Source of the DNA: Amoebidium appalachense
Lineage: Eukaryota; Ichthyosporea
Direction of reading: 5' to 3'
DNA: 64,000 nt
Assembly (NCBI GenBank): GCA_963693365.1
Contig: CAVNZM010000004.1
Coordinates: 5,022,001 to 5,086,000 of the forward strand
Shown in pieces: positions 12,086 to 24,448 of the stretch. Every line of letters begins with the position of its first letter. The first letter of the stretch is position 1. Below the pieces are notes generated by a model that saw nothing but the letters and a program-made list of their open reading frames with translations, made no database searches and was not told the origin of the DNA. Both the position numbers and the translations under genes were made by a program.

Positions 12086-13992
12086 TCAGAGGGGCGCAGA
12101 GGACACTAGTACACTTGCCGAAGCCAACCCCTGAATGACGGGCCACCACGACGCCGTATCCCACACTGGAACGACGAGGATGCCCGCTGCACCTTCCCGC
12201 TGCAGCTTGGCCACCGTTCGCTTGATCAGCGGGAACGGAGGCGCCCACCAGCTTGGTGCCGTCCACGGCACCGCCAACCCGTCTGCCATCCCACCGGGGG
12301 CCCCTGCCTGGGCCCACACATTAAGCTCGGCCTTCACTGCCGCAGGTGTGGGTGGCAAACCGATTGACTTCGGGCTGCATGCCCAGCAGCCACTCCACCC
12401 GCTCAACTGCCTCCGGCGTGACTTGCCATTCATGCCGGGGGTCCACCCGCGACAGCCAATCTGCTCGGTCGTTGAGCTCACCCGGGGTGTAGGCCACCTC
12501 CTGTGGCCAAGGCAACCCGTGGTCGAGTGGCACAACTGCAGAAGCTGCCACAGAATGCGCTGCATCGAGGGGCTGCCGCTGCCCTTTTCCCGCACGGCCC
12601 CAAGGGCCGCCTGGGCATCGGCTTGCCACTGCACCCGCTGCCCACGGAGGGCTTCCTGCAGGGCAGGGCTCTGATAGGCCTCCAACAGGCCCTCACACTC
12701 CGCAATCACCGCCGCCCGCGGAGCGTCGTCGGCTGCCCACCTGCCCGCCGCCTCAAGCACAGGGGCAGGGGATCCCGCCACTTGAAGCACGGCCCCCCAG
12801 CCGTGTGTGGTGGCAGCATCCGTGAATCGGATGAGCGTAGCCGTGACCGGGTTGGGCCATATCTCCACCCGAGGCAACCGGCCAATGAACCAGGGCGTCC
12901 GACCGATAATCCGTAACTGACGCCCCGAAAGCCGAACGAAACTGCGCCAATTTCCCCCGCGTAGGGCGGCATACACTGGCCGCACCAACGTCAGCACGTG
13001 GGGAGTGGCAGCCCGCAGACTCATGACCACCCCCAACCACCGGGCGACTTGCTTCTTTTCCACCCATCGCTTGCCCTTGCGAGCCTTGGCCATCACCCGC
13101 TTGGTCTCCTCCACCAGCTTCTCCATAGAGGTGGCGGTAGGGGCCAACACACCCGCGGCAAGGTCGACATGGATGCCTAGATGGTCGAGATGGTCGGTGG
13201 GCTCCCACTGGCTCTTCTCCGTATTTCGGCTCAGGCCCGTTGCCTCGAGCTCCCCCTCAACAACACCGCTAGTTTGCAGCGCCTTTAGCGGCCGTTCGAC
13301 GACCAACCAGTCGTCCAAGAACGCTAACGTGCGCACACCGCGCCGGTGAAGACGCCGACCGAACCCCTTCATGAGCCGCGTGAAGTAGTATGGGCTGAGG
13401 GAATAGCGGAAAGGCATCACAGTGTGCTGATACAGCTGGCCGCCAACCCGAACCTGAAAATATTTAAGCCACCGTGGCGCAATTGCCAGTGCAAAGTAGC
13501 CGTCCTCCAGGTCGAAACTGAAGCTGTGGTCACCTGGCTGAGCAATGACCTGCAGGTCACTGAGCGTCTCGTACTTCAGGCCCCGCTGTACGGCATACTC
13601 ATTCACTGGGCGCATGTCGATTATCAGCCGCACTTTACCGTTTGGTTTCCGCACCCCAAACGCGGTCGACACGCAATGCTTCCTGGACTCGTCGATGGGT
13701 TCAAGTGCGCCCTTACCCACTAAACGCGCAACTTCCACCAACGCCTCTGTACAGCCTCCTCCTCCGAAACTTCGCCCAAGTCTAGGTACCTCCCCATGTC
13801 GTGGGGAGACGGTGGCGGCCCAGTGCACCATTCGGGTGTGATGCCATACCGTGACTTAATCCAGAGCACGTCCTTGGCTGCTCCACCGCGTGCCCACTCA
13901 TCGTGGCACGCACGCACCCGTTGATAGAGCGGTGCAGGTGCTACCCCGCCCACTGGCTTACTGGGAGCACACATAACCGGCCGCCCCCGCAC
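12086..13992 (-). pseudogene. DIRS-like retrotransposon reverse transcriptase-RNase H, frameshifted
   Basis: A 581-codon frame (13831-12086) carries reverse transcriptase motifs: GVRKPNGKVRLIIDMRPVNE, FSFDLEDGYFALAI, an altered MPFRYSLSPYYFTRLM, and the catalytic FLDDWLVV, then HLGIHVDLAAG. An RNase H domain with TDAATTHGWGA follows. The end (AAGILVVPVWDTASWWPVI) resembles the conserved stretch that follows RNase H in DIRS-order elements. About 80 codons in the middle (roughly 12330-12560) are in the wrong frame: the neighbouring frame there holds the expected RNase H end, TPGELNDRADWLSRVDP and EVNRFATHTCG. Compensating indels therefore lie on each side. The N-terminal part (WARGGAAKDVLWIKSRYGI) is also shifted, at 13992-13735. 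No tyrosine recombinase or Gag frame is present. The piece is GC-rich compared with its AT-richer surroundings. Confidence 0.8.
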
Positions 13993-14307
13993 AGACCACT
14001 GCTGCCGGGGCCCACACTAGGACTAGAGAGCAGCACACGTTGCTGCTGTACATGCTCACGCGAGCAGCCCACACGGGCTAGCGTTGCCAGACGTGCCTAG
14101 TAGGTGCTTATAGCTACACAAACAACCCCAAAACACAACCCCACTTGGGTTTTGTGCTCATGAGCGCATCCGGTCTCAATGATCTGCGGTTCCTGCCAGT
14201 GGGCCTATTATTATAGCTAAAGTTAAGGGACCTACACGACTGACCATAGCGCTCACTGCGCTCAGAAGCTTTGGTCTTGGTCACTAGACCGGCCTCACTG
14301 ATGCGCG

Positions 14308-14453
14308 GAAGCGGCGAGGAAAAGACTGTTGAGAGAATCGAAAAACACGATTTTTATAGTCGCTTCTACAGGAAGAGATGTGTGCCACCCAATCATCACA
14401 CCATCTTCTTCCGATTGGTGGATAAAATGAGTATATTTACCAAATATATCATT
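14308..14453 (+). repeat. Right copy of the ~140-bp direct repeat
   Basis: Same sequence and orientation as 11771-11911. The two copies bracket the DIRS-like RT remnant, which lies on the opposite strand. They could be remains of split direct repeats, or an older repeat that received the element. Confidence 0.8.
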
Positions 14454-14634
14454 GTCTTCCTGTTTACTCGAGGCAAAGAGAAACCAGTCTCAGGTATGGG
14501 GGGGGTTTTGTTCGGAATATCCCCTCAGTGGTATATCATGATCACGTACATAGATGTCGGGTGATATATCAGGGTTTACTTCTCTACGAGACACCATAAA
14601 GCCACAAAGAGTATTCAATTAGTTGGGGTTCCCC

Positions 14635-14846
<212 letters not shown>

Positions 14847-15033
14847 CTAGAAAGATTGTAGTGATGTGAAGCTCTCAAGCCAATCAATACATCTAATAAA
14901 CAGGTCGTAGTTACGCGTGTCCTCGGAGTATAAAATCAAGGATGTTGTAATTTACAGGTAGGCTATCTTTCTGGGTGTCTGTTGTGAATGTGACGTGTTT
15001 GTGTTGCGGTATTATGTGGTCTATCAAACTACT

Positions 15034-16240
15034 TTAATTGGCGATACATGCCTCGGTTAAACTGGGGTGTGTGTGTGTTGTTTGGGCATGCAAATGATGC
15101 CACCTTATACTTATTAGATCTCCACTGTATAGCACATGTACAGTAAAAGCGAGTAATTGATCAATAATACCATCAGCTAGAGAAAGACCAGTTCTACAGG
15201 CAGGTAATATGTATTTAGGTGTTATACATTTGCGACGGTGCCATATTTGGCAATATGGTTGAGGCAATCAGTATATATAAAACGAGACATACGGCTTAGT
15301 TTTTCAAGGTGTATGCTTTCATCGGGTCTAGTGTCGTGTGGTATCTTTTTCCATTTGTTGTATTGCGTGATTATCTTGTGATTGTGTACATGTTTAATAA
15401 GTAAGTGGCAGTCCAAAGTCACACACACACTTTTGCGGGGCCTTCAAGTTATTTGTATTTGCGCCCAGGGGAGAAGGGGAGAGAGAGAGAGGGAAAGAAA
15501 GAGGGGAGAGGTGAGGAGGGGACAGGTCAGATAGAGAAGAGAGGGTGGGAGGGCAAATACTTCTTTAAGCGGCTTATGTGCTTATTGAATTTCAGCGCAA
15601 GATAGGATACTCTAGCAGCTATTGGGACCAGACCATATATCGAGAACGTTACAGGCCCAGGTTTACAACAGTTGTTAGATAGAAAGGAGGCGTGGAGGCA
15701 ACTTCTGCTTCAAGGAAATTTGCCAAGGGTTTAAGCGCTCTAGTTCTCTATTTCTTGATCCAAGCGGCGAGAAGGGGTAAACCATTTTCACATGCCGGGA
15801 AGACAACAGTGCGAATAAATGTAAGTCTAATAGAAGGATGGAGGACGGTGTGCCTTTAAAAATATTAGCCGAGAAGAAAGCTAACCGCTTACGAACCAAC
15901 TCTACCCTCTTTTCGACCATATGGGAAAACATAACACCAACAGAATTAACCGGAACACCAAGATATTTGTATTCTGGAACTATAGGTACAGGTTTGGATG
16001 ATAATGTAAAGTGTGTAAATTGTTAGATATATATCAGGTACAAGAACACCACATTTGTCTATGTTAAGGATCATAAGGTGTGCCTTGCACCAATCTGACA
16101 CTACATCGAACAATATATCTTTCCGTCGAATAAATCCAGTCAAAAGAAAAAAGTCATTATTAAAAAAAAAATTTGCACCGGGAAATTTTTGCACTAGGGA
16201 TGGTCTCCCTAGACTGTATAGAAAAAGGCTACCTAACATT
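15034..16240 (-). pseudogene. LINE-type reverse transcriptase fragment, degenerate
   Basis: The minus-strand frame 16239-15946 contains ILFDVVSDWCKAHLMILNID followed by KCGVLV, the stretch that follows the catalytic Asp-Asp box in non-LTR reverse transcriptases (V..WC....M.LN..KC). The frame 15932-15675 then begins with YLGVPVNS-type sequence, the start of the thumb region. The Asp-Asp box itself is damaged (NNDFF). Frames change at about 15940, and 15428-15034 holds only short frames. This is an old copy with no promise of activity. Confidence 0.6.
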
Positions 16241-16656
16241 GTTTGAAATGAAGCTCTGTTCTGCTCAGCTTTTCTGAGAACTTTTAGACCTCTTTGGGTG
16301 GTTATGTGTTTCTCTGTAGGATTTCAGCTCTGTGCTGATTATTGTCACAAAACCACTCCAGCTTCCACGTGCATAAATGCCCCCCCCCCCCCCCCCCCCC
16401 CAACGCCGTAACGGGGGGTTTAGGGGGATAAAAGCTGACTTTCTTTGGCTGCCCAAAAAATGCCAGAAAACCCGAAGGCTGGATTGGGACACGTCGAGCC
16501 GGATATTCTCAGATCGAAATAATGTCGGTGGCCGCGTTGCCGTGAGTGGGGGGATCATTCTGTGGAGCTACCAGGGTGGGGACAGACAATGGCGGGAAGT
16601 TTGCGTGCAACACATATGCAAAATACAAAAATAGGGATGTACAGAGGGAATCGATG

Positions 16657-17301
16657 CCTCAGTGAGTGAACTTAACTTAGCCTATTGCTTCTTAGTAACC
16701 CCCCCCCCCCCCCCCAGTTTCGGTGTTTCTCTGGTGTACTGAAAGACAGTGTTTGGCTCTCATGCCAAGTTGTGCAGCCCCGCGGATCCTTCTCAAGGCT
16801 TCTTGATTCATTCTTGCCGACCTCTTTGTCTTAAAACCCTATAGTTGTTTGTTATTCTTTATTTATTTTTATTTTTGTATGATTCATGATTGATGATTAT
16901 TATTTTTCGCGCGGAGGGGGAGGGGGGGAGGGTGTACAGAGGGGGGGGGTCACCTGATGGGTTAAGGTGTGACTCGGCCACAGGATGCCCCCTGTACATG
17001 TATCACTCTAGAACCAGACTGTCTGTAACAGTTGTATCAAATGCAAAACAAACAACTAGGTTTTTAAGAGAAAGAGGTCGGCAAGAAGCCTTGAGAAGGA
17101 TCCGCGGGGCTGCACAAGGCATGAGAGCCAAACACTGTCTTTCAGTACACCAGAGAAACACCGAAACTGGGAGGGGGGCGGGGGGGGGGGGGGGGGGGGG
17201 GGGGTTGTTTTGAAGATGACAGGGGGGGGGGGGGGGGAAGGGGGGGGGGGGGGAGGGGGTTACTAAGAAGCAATAGGCTAAGTTAAGTTTACTCACTGAG
17301 G
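16657..17301. mobile_element. Fold-back element with ~200-bp imperfect inverted arms
   Basis: The left arm 16657-16852 begins CCTCAGTGAGTGAAC. The right arm 17046-17301 is its reverse complement and ends in ACTCACTGAGG. Shared features in opposite order include GCTTCTTAGTAAC, a C-run (G-run on the right), GGTGTTTCTCTGGTGTACTG, and GCGGATCCTTCTCAAGGC. The right arm carries about 70 bp of extra poly-G sequence, and the left arm has a 13-bp insertion near 16811. The loop is about 190 bp. There is no transposase frame. A clean target duplication was not found. Confidence 0.8.
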
Positions 17302-17790
17302 CAAATGTGATGATTGTTGCACCATGTTTACTATGGAAACCAATAAAATGATGTCTTTGATTCGCCAGTGGGCTACATGGGATTTGAACAAAAGACCATG
17401 GTTATGAATGCGGGAATTCTTCAGTTGCGCTGAGGCGGTGATTGCTCCACTCAAATTTATGTGCGCATACAACTCTCGGGTGACCTTAATCCATCATAAC
17501 GTGAATCTTGAGGGATATATCGTCGTTAACTTACTACAATCCAAAATGTTTTTTAAAGTTGAAAATCATTATGAAGACGTACTTGCTCTACTAGTACACA
17601 TGTAATACCGGCAGGCCCCTCCTCCCCTTAACCCCTCCCCCCTCCCTCCCTCTCCCCTCCCCCCTCCCTCCTCCCCTCCCCCCCGGCTCCCCCTCCCCCT
17701 CCCACCCCAAATCTCCCGGGGCAATGTGGCAAAAGTATCAATGATTATGATAGTATGCCCCCCCCCCCCCCCCCCCTCCCCCCCCCCTTC

Positions 17791-17846
<56 letters not shown>

Positions 17847-18135
17847 CCGGAGGCTCCCACCCTTCGGTCCTACCCAGTAGCTGACAGAATGAAATTTCCA
17901 CCGGCACATTTTTCTCCTTCTTTCTTTGTTTGGGTTGCCGCATTCCGGCTAGACACTCTCTGCCTACCCGTCTCATATACACCCCCTCCCCCCCAACCTC
18001 CCGCCACCCCCACCCCCCACACTACCCCCTCCCCCTACCGTGACACTCTAACACATTCATTGATTCGCCAGCTTCCGAGAAACTTATCACTCCCCTCCTA
18101 CCCCCTCCCTCCCTTCTCCCCAACACACAGACAGA
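17302..18135. other. Intergenic, poly-C rich, no gene seen
   Basis: AT-rich unique sequence to about 17600, then CCCTCC-rich DNA and a long C-run (about 17757-17845). Open frames here are Gly- or Pro-rich repeat translations. Confidence 0.6.
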
Positions 18136-19320
<1,185 letters not shown>

Positions 19321-19349
19321 AGGGCACCCACCCATCCACCCACACATAG

Positions 19350-19832
19350 AAGGCCCCAACCACCGTGACATCGGCCCGGACCGGCAGAGTCGACTCGCAA
19401 AAAGCAGAATTATTCTGCAAATGCAGAATTATTCTGCAAAAAGCAGAATTCAATCGGATTCTGCAAAAAGCAGAATTATTCTGCAACTGAGGCAGTTATT
19501 CTGCAAAGGCAGAATTATTCTGCAAAATGCAGAATTATTCTGCAAAAGCAGAATCATTTAGGAGACCTTTGCTTTTAGCAGAATCATTCGGCAAAAGCAG
19601 AATCACTCTGCTTTTGGCAGAATTATGCTGCTTTTAGGAGAATAGTTCTGCTTTTAGCAGAATAAAGCAGATCGATTCTGCTTTTAGGAGATTGATTCTG
19701 CTCTTAGCCTATTGATTCTGTTTTTGCAGAACTTGAATTGAATTCTGCTTTTGCTGAAATATTCTGCTTTTTGCAGAATAATTCAAGGCTGCTCAGATGA
19801 GCCTCCTCATCGGATGCAGTGGTTGGGCCCTC
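19350..19832. mobile_element. Palindrome-rich TIR element, copy 1
   Basis: Its ends are related inverted repeats: GAAGGCCCCAACCACCGTGA on the left, and GTGGTTGGGCCC-type sequence closing on the right at 19832. Between them lie some 25 variants of the palindrome GCAGAATTATTCTGC, spaced by AAAA or TTTT so that the whole interior can fold on itself; the A-spaced half lies left and the T-spaced half right. No coding capacity. It belongs to the same family as 46776-47400 and sits in CA-rich DNA. The mobilising enzyme is unknown. Confidence 0.75.
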
Positions 19833-20033
19833 ACTGACGGATGCACACATGCACCCACCCCGGTTCCACCCACAGACACATGCACACCGTGATATGCACA
19901 CATATCGTAGTACACACCGACACACCGGATGCACACAAGCACACAAGCACACAAGCACACCCACATACACCCACACACAACGCGCGCCTGCAGGCACATA
20001 CACACCCTGCACACACGGTACACATGCACAAAT

Positions 20034-20036
<3 letters not shown>

Positions 20037-20102
<66 letters not shown>

Positions 20103-20200
20103 GCGCGGTCGGACACACGTGACGCACACACACAGTCATACACACGTGACACACACACACACACACGTGATTCACACACACACACACACACACACACCGT
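20037..20200. repeat. CA microsatellite
   Basis: Pure (CA)n for about 65 bp, then CGCGCG and shorter CA blocks broken by GTGA. Confidence 0.95.
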
Positions 20201-20409
20201 GGCACATACACCTGCAGACCGTGACACACATACCGTGATGTACACACACTGAGTCTCTGCATAAATGCGTCATGACATTGTGACATGCTCTTACGTCCCC
20301 CCCCTATGATCCGGGGTAGTCCGAGGCTAACGGTTTTAAGGCCGCCCGAGGATTGAATAGCCGTGGCATTCAATAATCTAGTCACCGGATTTTCACGGGA
20401 TGCTGCCTT

Positions 20410-20505
20410 TACTGTTGAAGGGGAAGAGGGGAGAGGGAGGGTGGGGGGAGGAGGAGGATTAAGTCCAAAGGAAAGGGGGGGGGGAGGGGAGGGGAGGGGA
20501 AATGT

Positions 20506-20538
<33 letters not shown>

Positions 20539-21128
20539 AGGGGGGGGGGGGGGGGGGGGGGGGGGGGAAGGGGGGGGGGGGGGGGGGGGGGGAGGGGGGG
20601 GACGGTGATAAATCATTGGTCGATGCGATGGGGACTCCAGGCTTGTTTCAAAGCCGATCATCAGTGCTAATTCAATACGGTAGTGAACGTGAAAAGTTTC
20701 TTCTAGGCTTTCTTTCTTCTTGTGTTATCATTGGCAATCTTTTACTGACTTTTTTAGGCCCCGTGTGTCTGTTTGGTAGGCCGGTTGAGTATGAAAGGGG
20801 GCAGGGGGGGGGGGGGGGGGGGACACTAAAGAATTGTTGAAGAAGGGAAATGGTTTTCCCTTCTTGAAGGGAAACGTTTCTCCCTTCTTGTCCAAGTGAG
20901 GTCTCGGCGGCTTTCTGTCGCATTGCCAACCAAATTTCGAATTCGGCAAAATAGAGCATTCTATCTTTTTTCCTTTTCTAAAATTTTCTTTTCCTCCTTT
21001 TTTTTTTTTTGTTTTATTACCTGCTCTTTTGCCAGGCCAATGGGCATATTTGGAACCCGAAGTGTGTCAGTGTGTGTGTGTGTGCGCGCGCATGTACGCT
21101 CGCGCGCGCGCGCGCGTGTGTGTGTGCC

Positions 21129-21174
<46 letters not shown>

Positions 21175-21462
21175 CCCGGGGGGAGGGGGGGGGGGGGGGA
21201 AGGGGAGGGGGAGGGGCATATCCTTGGAAATGATTCTGCAGAGACCCTGGGTGAGCGTCCTCTGAAATAAAAGCCAATGGCCTTGTGTATTTGTGGGCGG
21301 CCCCGCATATCGGGGTGCACTGTACACGTGTTTTCCTTTTCGATGTTCACGGGGTCTCAGTGAGTAAGTCGAGGAACGTGTACACCTTGGCTATGTGTGT
21401 GTGTATGCTTGTGGGGAAGTGTGACGCGTGTGTGTCAGGGTGACACAGTGTGTCACACGGTG

Positions 21463-21493
<31 letters not shown>

Positions 21494-22380
21494 TGACACA
21501 ACTTTGTGTGTCTGTGTGTGTGTATGTGCGCGGTGCATTAGTGTGTGTGTCACAGTGCCACGGTGTGCCGGTGTGTGTGTGTGTGTGTGTGTGTGTATGT
21601 TTCTTTTGGGCCCGGCGGGGGGAGGGGGGCCCGGGACTGAGTGGTTGCAGGGATCTCAGAGCTCGGGGCACTTGTGTGATAGAACTTCATTACAACGTTG
21701 CTCACCACAGAAACACAAACACACCGTCCGGTGACATACATGATGCTCAGCTTGGCAACTTTGTACGCCCACACACACATGCCTGCATGCTCACACACCT
21801 GTACACACACACACACGCCCTGGGGCCGTTGGGAATTGGGGCCTCCGGGGGGCATATATATGTGGTGACTTTCTCGTGGCACACCTGAAACGAGGGCCAG
21901 GAGGCTGTGTCCGACGTATTGAAACTTTAAGCCTTGTGGAAATGATTAAGCTCGGTGATCCGACTCATCAGTGCAATTGCGCGTCACGGACAGATATACC
22001 TCACGACAGCCTGAACGGTTCAAAAAGTCTTAATTAGAGCTGACAGTGAGTGTGAGCCTGCTCAACTGAGTGTTGCCCTGTTCATGCACATGCTTTGACT
22101 TGTGCGGCGTGTACTTAGTCTACAGTAAGTTGCAGCAGGCCGGGCCGAAGTTTGGCAAACATGCATACAAGGTCACTAAGTTGCGGCTTCACTTGAAGTA
22201 TGATTCTGAGTGACGATAATCATTCATATTCAATGACTCTACTCTGAGGCTTAATTAAGGACATGTACGCGGCACTCGGGGACCCATCATCTGGACCGTC
22301 AGTGACGCCATAGGCTATTAGGCTATCTTTCGGCAAAGTTTAGTCCTAGTATAGCGTATCATAGTACTAGCTACTATATC
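20410..22380. other. Gene-free stretch with poly-G, TG and a small tandem palindrome
   Basis: Poly-G dominates 20460-20600. At 20835-20895 the words AAGGGAAA and TTTCCCTTCTTG alternate three times and can form hairpins. 21070-21175 and 21440-21600 are TG/CG tracts. From 21890 to 22380 the sequence is unique with no credible frame or RNA gene. Confidence 0.5.
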
Positions 22381-22383
22381 AAA

Positions 22384-22452
22384 CTGTCTCAGCCCATCCG
22401 GATATATTGCCGCCCAGCTCATTTTTAACATACTTGGCCAGAGAAAATTGTG
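22384..22452 (-). pseudogene. Partial duplicate of the Cys-rich protein gene
   Basis: About 70 bp matches 22945-23012 in the same orientation (shared CTCAGCCCATCCGGATA, then GCCGCCCAGCT and CTTGGCCAGA) with small differences. It lies just beyond the 3' end of the gene it resembles. It is too short to code for anything. Confidence 0.65.
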
Positions 22453-22562
22453 AACTTACACTCATTTTGAAGTCACGGTATATGGTACTCAGGTCACGCT
22501 AAGTTACTTGCCCTTGTGAAACATATCATCGTCATTGCCATATATATCATCACCGTAATAGA

Positions 22563-23210
22563 TTAATCATCAAAATTCTTGTGTTGCATACGACGAGGGG
22601 CATGCACGCGATTGCGGCGGCGCGAGGGGGTGAACGACTTTGCCTCAGGCTTGTTGACAAAATAGAAAGGGTCGAGTGAATGAATGCTACCATCACGGTA
22701 TGCCGCCATTTCCTCTTCCCGCCGTTCATCTTCACCGGCGTCATCATCAACCTCATGAATACGGTCGTTGGCCAGTATAGCGGGCGCTGTGTTGTACCCT
22801 ATTTCGAAACAAGAGCCGAAAACCATTTCCCCGGAGGGCAAAGTCGAGCCGTAACGGCTACGGCAAGGGGCCGTGCCTGCCTCTGTGTTGCATAAATAAC
22901 ACCCCATTAATCCTTGCTGGCATCGATCACCCCATGCCCACCCAAACTCTCTCAGCCCATCCGGATAATTGCCGCCCAGCTGATTTATAACATGCTTGGC
23001 CAGACCAAAATCATCAATGCATTGAAATTTCAGGTCCAAGGCTGGAACCCACGAGCAGTCCCCGTGCGTCTTCGGGTCGCATGCGAAGCACCTCACCATA
23101 CCATCGTCACAGTTGCCCATGACGCTGCCGGCCAGTGCGGCCAGAACCACCACCATAGAAGTCATGGCCGCGGGTATGCTCTTCGTGCTCATCATCGTGC
23201 TGGTGACCAC
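22563..23210 (-). CDS. Small secreted cysteine-rich protein (unknown family)
   Basis: A 215-residue single-exon frame. A hydrophobic segment, MTSMVVVLAALAGSVMG, then NCDDG fits a signal peptide cut after VMG, so the product is probably secreted. The start could be any of several Met codons in the first 19 residues; the first was kept. The mature N-terminal half has ten cysteines in two similar blocks: C-DDGMVR-C-FA-C-DPKTHGD-C and C-QQGLMG-C-YL-C-NTEAGTAP-C (C-x6-C-x2-C-x7/8-C), an internal duplication. Residues 150-165 are acidic (EVDDDAGEDERREEEM), and the C terminus is basic (RRRNRVHAPRR). No enzyme motif was recognised. Balanced codon use and no repeat content support a real gene. Confidence 0.65.
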   Translation of the reverse strand: MVTSTMMSTKSIPAAMTSMVVVLAALAGSVMGNCDDGMVRCFACDPKTHGDCSWVPALDLKFQCIDDFGLAKHVINQLGGNYPDGLREFGWAWGDRCQQGLMGCYLCNTEAGTAPCRSRYGSTLPSGEMVFGSCFEIGYNTAPAILANDRIHEVDDDAGEDERREEEMAAYRDGSIHSLDPFYFVNKPEAKSFTPSRRRNRVHAPRRMQHKNFDD

Positions 23211-23399
23211 TACAGACTCTACCTATCGGCCGAATGAGGCTGTTCGATCACGTTGAAACCGTCACTTCTTAGTTTTGTAATGAAACTGGGAAGAAAATGG
23301 CCTTTCAAATAAGCGCGGCAGCCACCACATTCAGGATTTTGATTAAAAGCCCGTTAAATCCCCATAGAGTCACAAACAAATGGTTGTTTGTAAACTTTT

Positions 23400-24171
23400 T
23401 TTTTCTCTCTTTTGACTGGATTTATTCGACGGAAAGATATGCAAGTATGCACGGCATACTGAGAAGACAATAAAAAAAAACTTTTTTTTCTTTTAACTGG
23501 ATTTATTCGACGAAAAAAAAACTTCGAGTTATCCAGTAACAAGTGTACACTGAGATACCTGAACACTGTGTGAAAATCATATAAATACTCAATGTGACGA
23601 CCAACAGAATTCAACAAAAAGTCTAAAGTGGTCACATTGCCAGCCAGTGTAGCAGACACCCGTAGGGAAAGAGGCAAAACGCCACATAAAAACTCACACT
23701 ATCAACATGCTTGCGATTAAAAGGTTCAGCACAAAAGTGGCACCAGCGGCGATGAAAACAAAAATTACAACGCCACTGCACAACTTCCCAGGCAATATCA
23801 ACATCAGAGCACCATACAGACTTATCTACTAGGGTGGTATCCATACGTACAGCAGGAGAAATATATCCTGCCAAAGCCCCAAAAAAGCGATAATGATCAG
23901 TAAGGTGTTGCCTAAGGAACATAACACATGCCGACTTTGATTTCTCTATTAGAACGAGAAAGAAACTTATACTGCGTATATGGTAATAACGCGAAAAGGC
24001 AGAAAAAACAGGAAGATCTAGAAAAGAAAGAGGGAGTGAGATAGCGAGAGGAAGAATCAGGTTGAAAGGGGGTAGGCTGAGGACATTCAGAAGTAGCGTT
24101 GGTGAAATGGGGGGGGAAGTTTGTAAACGTGCTTTCTTGTACGAGCGCGGCGCCGCTAGATATATATGCAA
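23400..24171 (-). pseudogene. LINE-type 3' end with CCHC motif and two AATAAA-bearing tails
   Basis: The minus-strand frame 24171-23632, continued in another frame at 23677-23527, is nearly identical to 11177-11539 and includes CHFCAEPFNRKHVD. After the frame ends come two tandem copies of a motif read on the minus strand as CGTCGAATAAATCCAG followed by A-rich sequence (about 23522-23490 and 23440-23403). AATAAA followed by an A-rich tail is what a retrotransposed 3' end looks like. A third copy of the motif is at 16115-16150. Confidence 0.55.
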
Positions 24172-24403
24172 TGCTGCTATCCGTGACAGATGTGCCCGAA
24201 CTTAGGTATGGGAAGTTCGTGGGAAAAATATAAGCGACGTGAGAAAGTGAGTTTGGTCACTCTATTACGCGTATTACATCCCCATAAACTCTCGCATTTT
24301 TGTATCCATGGCCGGCCACGTCTTCATGTTATTTGTCAGCCTCGCATGAGTCGCATCCCAAATCGGGGTTCACACACTTTTTATTGCGTGGACACTGTCG
24401 GGG

Positions 24404-24448
24404 GCCCAGCCCACGGCCCTCTGAAAAAAAGGGGGCCGTGGGCTGGGC
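24404..24448. other. Perfect 16-bp GC-rich hairpin
   Basis: GCCCAGCCCACGGCCC at 24404-24419 is exactly reverse-complementary to 24433-24448, with a 13-base A-rich loop. A third partial copy (GGGCCGTGCCCAGCC) follows directly. Function unknown. Confidence 0.8.

Noticed and set aside
19390-19780. CRISPR array
   Set aside because: The repeats are palindromic and overlapping, with only A or T spacers, not unique spacers; the setting is eukaryotic.
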